A stretch of 47,703 bases of DNA, taken from positions 1 through 47,703 of the forward strand of contig CAUZFM010000008.1 of assembly GCA_963579235.1 (NCBI GenBank), read 5' to 3'. The notes beneath the pieces are model-generated. The model was not told the origin of the DNA and did not search any database. It saw nothing but the letters and a program-made list of their open reading frames with translations. The position numbers and the translations under genes were made by a program. The DNA is from UBA1149 sp963579235. Lineage in GTDB: Bacteria > Desulfobacterota > Binatia > UBA1149. Positions 41,263 through 47,703 of the stretch are shown piece by piece; the stretch's first letter is position 1, and each line of letters begins with the position of its first letter.

Positions 41263-42056
41263 CGGATCTTAGTACATTAGGAGTCGTGCAACGATGCGGC
41301 AGGAACGTACTCAACACGCTTTCCATGTTGGGCGAGGTGTTGCTCTTGCTTGGACGCTCTATCCCGGGACCACGTTCCTTGTGGCGAGAACGCGCGCGCA
41401 TCGTCGAACAGATGATAATCGTTGGCAGCGAGACCCTCCCGATCGCGTCACTAGTGGCCTTCTTCATCGGCATGGTACTAGTGGTGCAGACCGCCGACCA
41501 GCTGGTCAACTATTCCCAGGAGGTACTTGGATCCATAGTCGGGCTGTCGATGACCAAGGAACTGGGGCCAGTACTGATAGCTTTTCTTGTTGCTGGCCGC
41601 GTGGGCTCTTCAATCACCGCCCAGATCGGTTCGATGGCGGTCTATGACGAGGTGAGCGCGCTGCGCACCATGGACATCGACCCCGAGCGCTACCTGGTAA
41701 CGCCCAGGATAACAGCTATGGCCCTGGCCCTTCCGGTCTTGATTCTCTATGCCGACGCTGTCGGCATTCTCGGCGGTTGCCTGGCGGTGCAACTCGACCC
41801 GGCCATCAACATCTCGCTGGCCTTGTTCTGGGATAACCTCGTGAGCGAAATCGCCATGCAGGACATCGTGGTGGGACTGGTCAAGGGCGTGGTGTTCGGT
41901 GTGACCATCGCCGCGGTTTCCTGCGCGTTCGGACTGCGAACCCGTGGCGGTACGGCCGGCGTCGCATCATCGACTACCCAGTCGGTGGTATGGAGTTTTG
42001 TGCTTGTTATCGTGTTTGATTTCATCATCGTGAGGATGGCGGTATTGCTCCCGTGA
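41259..42056 (+). CDS. mlaE: MlaE-type lipid ABC transporter permease
   Basis: The inner-membrane permease of an Mla/MCE phospholipid transporter, 265 residues. Family sequence includes LGEVLLLLGRSIPGPRS, the coupling SMTKELGPVLIAFLVAGRVGSSITAQIGSMAVYDEVSALRTM segment and VTPRITAMALALPVL. The GTG start overlaps the upstream stop by four bases and its own stop overlaps mlaF, so the set is tightly coupled. It moves phospholipid between inner membrane and periplasmic carriers, keeping outer-membrane asymmetry. MlaC and MlaB are not seen here. Confidence 0.93.
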   Translation: MTDLSTLGVVQRCGRNVLNTLSMLGEVLLLLGRSIPGPRSLWRERARIVEQMIIVGSETLPIASLVAFFIGMVLVVQTADQLVNYSQEVLGSIVGLSMTKELGPVLIAFLVAGRVGSSITAQIGSMAVYDEVSALRTMDIDPERYLVTPRITAMALALPVLILYADAVGILGGCLAVQLDPAINISLALFWDNLVSEIAMQDIVVGLVKGVVFGVTIAAVSCAFGLRTRGGTAGVASSTTQSVVWSFVLVIVFDFIIVRMAVLLP

Positions 42057-42859
42057 AGCGCACACCAGGAAAGGGTGTCGACGTAAAAGTCGACAATGTC
42101 ATACACGAGTACGACGACATCCGGGTACTGGACGGGGTCAACATCAACATCGCCGCCGGCGAGACGCTGTGCGTGCTGGGCGGCAGCGGAACCGGCAAGA
42201 GCGTGCTCGTGAGGCTGATGGCCGGGCTCGAAGTCCCGACATCAGGCGAAATACAGATCGGCGGCATGAAGGTGCAGGAATACACGGCCCTTCCACCCGC
42301 AGAGAAGCCCTTTCTGGTTTCGATGGTATTTCAACACTCGGCCCTGCTGGGATCGTTGACGGTGGAAGAAAACATCACCCTGCGTATGCGTGAGCACCAA
42401 ACCCACAGCCAAAAAGACATGCACTCGATATGCGAGCAGGTACTCGACGAAGTTGAGATGGGCGGCTCTAACAACAAGTTGCCCGGTGAGCTGAGCGGCG
42501 GAATGAAAAAGCGCGTCGCGCTGGCGCGGGCACTGGCCGCCAACCCCGACCTCCTCTTTTACGACGAGCCCACCGCCGAGCTCGACCCGGTTCTCACCGA
42601 GCAGATAGGACTGTTGATAGCACGCATACGCAGGGATCGGCCGATTACCCAGGTCGTTGTTACCCACGACATGGTGATAGCCGACATAGTTGCTGACCGC
42701 GTCGCCATGCTCGAGGGTGGACGGATCGCCGAGGAAGGAAGCTACCGCGAATTTCTCGCGAGCGCCGACCCAGGCACGCGCTCTTTTCTCGCAGCGGCTC
42801 GCGTACTCGCGTCACGGGATCAAGCTGACAACAAGGACGAGACAGGCAAGGATGGATAA
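42053..42859 (+). CDS. mlaF: MlaF-type lipid ABC transporter ATPase
   Basis: The ATPase of the Mla complex, 268 residues. Walker A is GGSGTGKSVL, signature LSGGMKKRVALARAL, Walker B LLFYDEPTAELDP and H-loop VVTHDM: all canonical, in contrast to the PstB pair in the same window. GTG start overlapping the mlaE stop. An acidic C-terminal tail follows the core. It energises lipid transfer through MlaE. Confidence 0.94.
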   Translation: MKRTPGKGVDVKVDNVIHEYDDIRVLDGVNINIAAGETLCVLGGSGTGKSVLVRLMAGLEVPTSGEIQIGGMKVQEYTALPPAEKPFLVSMVFQHSALLGSLTVEENITLRMREHQTHSQKDMHSICEQVLDEVEMGGSNNKLPGELSGGMKKRVALARALAANPDLLFYDEPTAELDPVLTEQIGLLIARIRRDRPITQVVVTHDMVIADIVADRVAMLEGGRIAEEGSYREFLASADPGTRSFLAAARVLASRDQADNKDETGKDG

Positions 42860-42865
42860 CAACTT

Positions 42866-43831
42866 ATGAACAAGGAACAGAGAGCTGGATTATTTTTCAT
42901 CGGCGGATTGCTGGTGTTTTTCGTGGCCATCGCGCTCACCGGGCAGACGAGGATGTTTACGAATTCGTGGCACCTCTACGCCCAGTTTTCGGACGTACAC
43001 GGACTGACCACGGGAGCACCGGTACGTGTGGCAGGCGTGGAGGCCGGCAGCGTGAGCTCGGTGCGACTCGTAGAAGGTGGCGTGCGCGTAGGCATAGAGC
43101 TCGACGGCGACGTGGCTGTATACGGCGGAAGCGAAGCGGTGCTTGACTACCAGGCCTTGAGCGGAAGCCGCTTCGTCGCTATTTCTGCTGGCGACCCGGG
43201 TTCGGGACGCCTCGGCGACGGCGACAGCATAGAGGGAATCCAGCGCGGCGGCCTCACCGGTGCCCTTGGCGAGCTCGAACGAGTGGGCAGCAGCATCCGC
43301 GAGCTGGTGGAATCGTTCAACAGCAACCAGGCAGACCTGCTGGGGACCCTCAACAAGATCGTCGACGATAACGCCGCGGCCATAACCGCCACTGCGGGCA
43401 GCCTGGAAATCATAACGTCCCGTATCGCTGCGGGTGAAGGAACCCTGGGTCGCCTCTCGGCCGACGATTCGCTTTACACCGAGATGACGGGCGCGTTGGC
43501 AAGCCTCAAGGCTACAGCCGACAACATATCAATCCTGACTGGCCGCCTCGTAGACGGCGAAGGATCGCTGGGCGAACTACTCACCGACGACTCGGCCTTC
43601 TACGACGAGGCCCGCGAAACAATGGCGCGGCTGAGGAGCAGCACCGAGGAACTTGATCGCATGGCCTCGATGCTCAACTCGGGGGACGGGACCATAGGCA
43701 AGCTGCTGACTGACGACTCGCTGTACTACGAGACCGAGGACGCCATCAGGGCGCTGGGCCGCACGGCCGAGACTATCGAGGACCAGGCCCCTATATCGGT
43801 AATAGGTACAGCGATAGGGACGCTTTTCTAG
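42866..43831 (+). CDS. mlaD: MlaD-type MCE-domain protein with repeated tail
   Basis: A 321-residue MCE protein. One N-terminal membrane helix (10-26) is followed by the MCE domain (about 37-112: LYAQFSDVHGLTTGAPVRVAGVEAGSV), which binds phospholipid and forms a hexamer ring in MlaD. The tail has coiled-coil segments and three copies of a motif G(E/D)GT/S-(L/I)-G-x-L-x-x-DDS (190-203, 231-243, 273-286). Such repeats occur in long MCE proteins and may build the lipid tunnel. ATG 6 bases after the mlaF stop. Confidence 0.93.
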   Translation: MNKEQRAGLFFIGGLLVFFVAIALTGQTRMFTNSWHLYAQFSDVHGLTTGAPVRVAGVEAGSVSSVRLVEGGVRVGIELDGDVAVYGGSEAVLDYQALSGSRFVAISAGDPGSGRLGDGDSIEGIQRGGLTGALGELERVGSSIRELVESFNSNQADLLGTLNKIVDDNAAAITATAGSLEIITSRIAAGEGTLGRLSADDSLYTEMTGALASLKATADNISILTGRLVDGEGSLGELLTDDSAFYDEARETMARLRSSTEELDRMASMLNSGDGTIGKLLTDDSLYYETEDAIRALGRTAETIEDQAPISVIGTAIGTLF

Positions 43832-43853
43832 GCGCGGTCGCGCGCAGGCAGTC

Positions 43854-44975
43854 TCAGAGCTGCAGAAGTGAAGCGACCTTCTCTCTTTGAACGATCGCAT
43901 CACCCCAGCTGGCCTCCGAACCCTTCACGCGCCGAAACAGCAACTGGAGATCGTGCTCCCAGGTGAAACCTATGCCGCCATGAAGTTGTATGGCCGCCGC
44001 CACTACTTCCGAACATCCATCGCTGCACCAGGCTTTGGCCATGGCGACGGCCAGGGCAGAGTCATCCCTCCCCTCATCGACCGCCCACGCGGCGTAGTAA
44101 ACCAAAGACCGCGCGTTTTCCAGCGACACCTTCATATCGGCACAACGATGTTGAAGGGCCTGAAAACTACCCAGCCGCTTGCCAAACTGTTCGCGCACAC
44201 CAAGGTAATCGAGGGTCAAATCGAGCGCCGTAGACGCCACTCCGCACATCTCGGCCGCAAGCACGCAGACCGCCGAAGAGATCGGACCGTCCAGCTCGGC
44301 AGCCGACAGCGTTTTATTACCCAGCAACGCGCTGGCAGGCAGTTGCACGTCTTTGAGCTCAACAAGCGACAAGCGCCGGGTAGCATCGACCGTGGCCATG
44401 GTTTCGATCGTCAGGCCAGCCTGGCCCGTTTCAACTACAAATACGCCGAGCCCTCCGTCGACCGCGGCCACGACCAGCAGGTGAGTGGCAAAGCAGGCTT
44501 CGGGTACGAAGTATTTCGTCCCCTCCAGCACGAAGCCCTCTTCGCTGTTAGCGGCCGTCAACTCAACGTCGGCGGGATTCCAACTGCCAGATTCTTCGAG
44601 CAGGGCCAAGCTGACTAGAGCGTCACCTCCGGCAATAGCGACCAGTAGCTTATCGGCCCGCTCGCCACCGATTGCTGTCAGCACGGGAACAGCCAGCGCC
44701 ACGGTGGACATCCAGGGAGAGGGCAACAGCACCTTGCCCATCTCTTCGGCAAGTACTACAGCCTCGAGCACCCCAAGCCCGGCTCCACCGTTTTCTTCGG
44801 ACACGGTGAGACCAGTCCAACCCAGGGCCACGATGCGCTTCCACAGCGCCTGGTCCAATCGAGGAACATCCTGTTCTGAAAAATCGCGCGCGTAGGCGAT
44901 AGGAGCCTCCGCGGCGAGAAACGACTGAGTTGTAACACGCAGCTGCTGCTGCTCTTCGCTGAAAGCGAAATCCAA
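43854..44975 (-). CDS. Acyl-CoA dehydrogenase-like protein, catalytic Glu apparently replaced
   Basis: A 373-residue acyl-CoA dehydrogenase-family protein: N-terminal MDFAFSEEQQQLRV, FAD-binding REQFGKRLGSFQALQH, and C-terminal AIQLHGGIGFTWEHDLQLLFRRVKG. By hand alignment the usual catalytic Glu (EGT) falls on W357 in SEASWGD, so alone it may not dehydrogenate. In steroid- and fatty-acid-degrading actinobacteria, paralogous FadE subunits form heterotetramers in which one partner is inactive; this may be such a subunit. TTG start. It lies 9 bases after the DUF4340 gene. No partner dehydrogenase is in the window. Confidence 0.85.
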   Translation of the reverse strand: MDFAFSEEQQQLRVTTQSFLAAEAPIAYARDFSEQDVPRLDQALWKRIVALGWTGLTVSEENGGAGLGVLEAVVLAEEMGKVLLPSPWMSTVALAVPVLTAIGGERADKLLVAIAGGDALVSLALLEESGSWNPADVELTAANSEEGFVLEGTKYFVPEACFATHLLVVAAVDGGLGVFVVETGQAGLTIETMATVDATRRLSLVELKDVQLPASALLGNKTLSAAELDGPISSAVCVLAAEMCGVASTALDLTLDYLGVREQFGKRLGSFQALQHRCADMKVSLENARSLVYYAAWAVDEGRDDSALAVAMAKAWCSDGCSEVVAAAIQLHGGIGFTWEHDLQLLFRRVKGSEASWGDAIVQREKVASLLQL

Positions 44976-44984
44976 GGTCTGCGC

Positions 44985-45551
44985 CTAGGGGCCCGAGCCC
45001 TTATTCTGCCCGGTCGAACCGCGCTGTCGCACTACTTCGTCGAGCAGTAACTCGATGTAGTAACGTGAGCTGAGACCGATCACGTAGACCTTGGCGTCCC
45101 CTTTACGTCCAGCGTAGGCGGCCGTGCGGGTGGGATTGCGATTGCCGAGAAGGAGCTCGCCAAGGTCGCGTTCGCCCGACCAGACCCTGAAAACCACCGC
45201 CGGCGGATTGAGACCAAAATCCGAGAGCTTAACCTCTCCGGCTGGAATAGAATCTATAGGAGGAGTCGAGGTCAGTGTTTCGAGCGTGGCTTCGAGGAGG
45301 TCATTGGATATCGACAGGCCCCTCGGCTCAACTAATTGCCATCGGCTTTCGATCCTCTCGCAGACCAGTTGCTGTCCGTCGGCTATAATTTCCACGCGGT
45401 CAATCCGGTTAGCTGGACCTTCGAGCAGGGGCGCCGAGGTCACCGTAGCCGGAAGTTCCAGTTCGGACTGGGAAGTGATGCCTCCCCACTGCAGGTAGCC
45501 GGCAATGCCAACCGCGAGGGCCCAGTACAGGGCTATACGTCCCCACTTCAT
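44985..45551 (-). CDS. DUF4340 membrane-anchored protein
   Basis: A 188-residue protein with an N-terminal membrane anchor (KWGRIALYWALAVGIAGYLQW) and a DUF4340 core (IDRVEIIADGQQLVCERIESRWQLVEPRG, then LSDFGLNPPAVVFRVWSGERDLGELLLGNRNPTRTAAYAG). DUF4340 proteins sit next to gliding-type ABC exporters and likely work in the periplasm. ATG 45551 overlaps the GldG-like stop by four bases. Confidence 0.87.
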   Translation of the reverse strand: MKWGRIALYWALAVGIAGYLQWGGITSQSELELPATVTSAPLLEGPANRIDRVEIIADGQQLVCERIESRWQLVEPRGLSISNDLLEATLETLTSTPPIDSIPAGEVKLSDFGLNPPAVVFRVWSGERDLGELLLGNRNPTRTAAYAGRKGDAKVYVIGLSSRYYIELLLDEVVRQRGSTGQNKGSGP

Positions 45552-46909
45552 GGCCCCAGGCGCCTCCATACGACCAGGCCTATGCCGACGAAAAAGAAAA
45601 GCATTGGTTGGCCAACGGCAGACCAGGTAAAAATTCGCGAGAGTTCGGCCTGGCTGACGAAGAACTGCTCCTTGGCCATCGCTTTCTGCTTGGGCCGCGA
45701 CGAAATGAGATCACGCTGCCTCGCCAGCCAGTTTATCGAATTGACCAACAGGTCCTTGTTGGCGAGATAATCCAGAAATCGATTCTGAACAAAATCCGAG
45801 TCACCAACCGCGATTATGCGAGTAGTACCGTCGCCGCTTGCCGCGCGCTGGCTGACTTCGATCGAGACCGACATAGGTCCGTTCAGGTCACGCCCGGCCA
45901 CGAAGGAAGGCGAGCTCGCGCCCAGTACCGCGGGATCGTTGCTCGCCCAACTCGCCTGGCTCGATTTCAGTAGCACCGCGACGTAACGATCACGGTTATC
46001 ATCGCGACGGCCACTGACGCTGCGCGTACGCGAAAGCAACACCGGCGCGTCAAGGGTGGCCGTTACCAGGTGTTGATCGCTCAGGTCATCGACCACGGCC
46101 GACAAGGCTTCTCCCCCCGCCAGCCTGTTGCGCTGATCAACCACCACGTCGTCGCCGTAAGCCACGCCGTAGTTTCGCAGGAGGGCAACCAACGAGGGAG
46201 CCTTAAACGGATCAAGCAGGACGAGAGCCTTACCACCAGCGTCAAGAAAACGCGCTACTGACTTAAGCTCGTGCTGTATATAATCCCTCGTCGGACCGGC
46301 GATAATGAGAACCGCCGTGTCGGGGTGGACTTCGCTTCCGTCGGCCAGGCTCTGTTCTTCTACGTCGTAGAACTCCAGCGACACCGCGTCTCTAAAGCGC
46401 GAGCATCCGTGGTCCCGGTCGGTGTCCTTGATGTCGCACTCACCGTGCCCCTTGATAACGGTCACGCACCTGGCCGGGCGGGTGACCTGCACTATGGCCG
46501 AGACCAGTTGGCTTTCTGTCGGGTTGCTGAAGGTGCGACTACGATCGGCGCTTTCAACGAGCACGGCGCCATAAGAAGACACCGACTTTTCCTGGGCGAG
46601 TGAGGGGTTACGGTTTACATCCACGAGCTCGTAGCTGATGAAGGCACTCTCGTGCGAAGCTTGCCACAACAAGTCCTTGAGCAACGGGTTCCTTGGATCT
46701 TCGGTACGTATGAACCCTGTAACGTGCAGCGGTTGATCGATGTCACGCAGAACGGCCAGCCCGTGATCCGACAGGGTGTAACGATTCCCCGGACTGAGGT
46801 CGAGCCGCGCGGGGTGCACGTAGGTCAATACCACCAGCATGGCCAACAACGCGACGACACCGCCGGTAGCCAGCAACAGCTGAATTAAACGAAGAAGCCG
46901 ATCTCCCAT
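45548..46909 (-). CDS. GldG-like substrate-binding/membrane component
   Basis: A 453-residue protein of the GldG/ABC-type uncharacterised transport family. It has an N-terminal membrane helix, a periplasmic region starting LDLSPGNRYTLSDHGLAVLRDIDQPLHVTGFI, the tract VTVIKGHGECDIKDTDRDHG, and a C-terminal membrane helix before RRLGP. GldA, GldF and GldG form an exporter; in gliding Bacteroidetes they aid surface motility, but elsewhere the substrate is unknown. ATG 46909 overlaps the permease stop by one base (TGATG). DUF4340 follows in a coupled arrangement. Confidence 0.87.
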   Translation of the reverse strand: MGDRLLRLIQLLLATGGVVALLAMLVVLTYVHPARLDLSPGNRYTLSDHGLAVLRDIDQPLHVTGFIRTEDPRNPLLKDLLWQASHESAFISYELVDVNRNPSLAQEKSVSSYGAVLVESADRSRTFSNPTESQLVSAIVQVTRPARCVTVIKGHGECDIKDTDRDHGCSRFRDAVSLEFYDVEEQSLADGSEVHPDTAVLIIAGPTRDYIQHELKSVARFLDAGGKALVLLDPFKAPSLVALLRNYGVAYGDDVVVDQRNRLAGGEALSAVVDDLSDQHLVTATLDAPVLLSRTRSVSGRRDDNRDRYVAVLLKSSQASWASNDPAVLGASSPSFVAGRDLNGPMSVSIEVSQRAASGDGTTRIIAVGDSDFVQNRFLDYLANKDLLVNSINWLARQRDLISSRPKQKAMAKEQFFVSQAELSRIFTWSAVGQPMLFFFVGIGLVVWRRLGP

Positions 46910-47655
46910 CAGCGGCGCCCTCTCCACTGTCGCGACTCCATCGAGCGCAAAGTACCGAAGACCATCAGCAACGACAGCGCAGCAAAATACGCCACGTGTT
47001 TAAGTTCTACGATGCCCCGGGCAAAGGGCTCAAAGTGGTCGTAGGCGCAAAGCTGGGAAATCACACCGAGCAGGTCGGTGGGCAGCGCCGCTTCGTTCCA
47101 GCTGAGATTCCACAACAGCAATACCGAGCCGTAAGTAAACATGGCGGCAATGAGCTGGGTCTGGGTCAACGAAGAAACGAAAATCCCGATAAGCACCATC
47201 GTAGAAACCAGCATGAACAAGCCAAGATAAATCGCCTTGAGCTGCGACAGGTCGAAGGGCTGTATGTAGTAGATCATGGCCGGATACAGAACCGTTGAAC
47301 CCAACAAAACCAGGAACACACACATGCATGCCAGGTACTTGGCGGCCAGAATCTCTCCGTCTCGCAGCGGCGAAGTGTAAAGCAGTTCGATCGTGCCCAG
47401 GTTTTTCTCCTCGGCATAAACCCGCATGGTCACCAGGGGGATGACCGTCAACACGACCCTCACGATGTCGTTAAACAAGCGCTGCCAAAGATGCTCAACG
47501 ATACTGTCACCGAAGCCGAAGGTGATAAAGGCATTGAGATCCGTGTAGAAGTAGTAACCAGACAGAGCGAGAAACACGGCGGCCACGAAATACACCAGCG
47601 GAGAGCCGAAGAATCCGCGCAGCTCGCGGCGAAGCAGTGCCGTGAACCTGCTCAA
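46909..47655 (-). CDS. ABC-2 type permease, GldF-like
   Basis: A 248-residue six-helix ABC-2 permease (starts RFTALLRRELRGFFGSPLVYFVAAVFLALSGYYFY). The GldF-like features are the N-terminal cytoplasmic RREL helix, the RVYAEEKNLGTIELLYTSPLRDGEILAAKYLA coupling loop and the later helices. It exports a substrate with the GldG-like and ATPase proteins. Start TTG 47655 overlaps the ATPase stop by four bases. Confidence 0.9.
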   Translation of the reverse strand: MSRFTALLRRELRGFFGSPLVYFVAAVFLALSGYYFYTDLNAFITFGFGDSIVEHLWQRLFNDIVRVVLTVIPLVTMRVYAEEKNLGTIELLYTSPLRDGEILAAKYLACMCVFLVLLGSTVLYPAMIYYIQPFDLSQLKAIYLGLFMLVSTMVLIGIFVSSLTQTQLIAAMFTYGSVLLLWNLSWNEAALPTDLLGVISQLCAYDHFEPFARGIVELKHVAYFAALSLLMVFGTLRSMESRQWRGRR

Positions 47656-47703
47656 CTGCCTACCCCGTCTTCGAGTATCTTGACAAACAGTTCCTCGAGG
47701 CTC
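47652..47703 (-). CDS. ABC transporter ATPase C-terminus (GldA-like), cut by window end
   Basis: The last 16 residues and stop of a gene whose body lies beyond the window: SLEELFVKILEDGVGS. SLEE-[IL]-F is the usual ending of ABC-2 exporter ATPases, and the following permease overlaps its stop by four bases. Only the end is visible, so the identity rests on this context. Confidence 0.75.
   Translation of the reverse strand, partial: SLEELFVKILEDGVGS

Overview
The window is GC-rich and densely coded (37 complete protein genes, one clipped gene and one tRNA). Features point to a Gram-negative bacterium of deltaproteobacterial grade (Desulfobacterota, Myxococcota or Binatota-like): lipoproteins, an Mla/MCE lipid transporter, DsbD, LPS-type acyltransferase, thiolase/DUF35 pairs, and a secreted protease with a poly-threonine linker. 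The exact phylum is inferred and would need marker genes. No phage, IS element, CRISPR array or rRNA was seen.

Layout. (1) 74-6842: an exported metallo-beta-lactamase-fold hydrolase, a divergent KstR-like TetR regulator, and a tightly overlapping minus-strand operon (two DUF35 proteins, two thiolase-fold proteins without thiolase catalytic residues, a crotonase and a hotdog thioesterase). This looks like side-chain or acyl-CoA catabolism. (2) 6939-11089: a minus-strand chain speD-speE-glycosyltransferase-nucleosidase-SPL-like radical SAM protein, which couples polyamine synthesis to probable methylthioadenosine cleavage. (3) 11293-17447: an envelope redox island with a four-module VKOR-DsbA-SUMF-TlpA protein, a sulfatase-superfamily lipoprotein and a DsbD/ScsB-type reductase. 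(4) 17634-22988: a phosphate operon phoU-pstS-pstC-pstA-pstB1-pstB2. Its PhoU is fused to a phosphatase-like domain that has lost its catalytic residues. Its two PstB proteins carry complementary losses that predict one working and one dead ATP site. (5) 23058-31907: an NTase-like protein, a TPM-domain protein, LemA, DUF3467, acyltransferase, SrkA-like kinase, GST, an astacin-TSP1-MAM protease, a TauD-type dioxygenase and a small membrane-anchored protein. (6) 31962-39188: tRNA-Arg(UCG), DNA polymerase IV, a Tat-exported aldo/keto reductase with two Fe-S motifs, a 49-residue lipoprotein not in ordinary gene-size range, DUF2889, cysS and acs. (7) 39451-43831: a secreted protein, a WPLF-repeat protein and MlaE-MlaF-MlaD. 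(8) 43854-47703: an acyl-CoA dehydrogenase-like protein and the gliding-type (GldA-GldF-GldG-like) ABC export cluster, cut by the window edge.

The strongest candidates for something undescribed are the asymmetric PstB1/PstB2 pair together with the PhoU-pseudophosphatase fusion in one operon, and the VKOR-DsbA-SUMF-TlpA fusion. All residue-level statements are read directly from the translated sequence; alignments to family motifs were done by eye.
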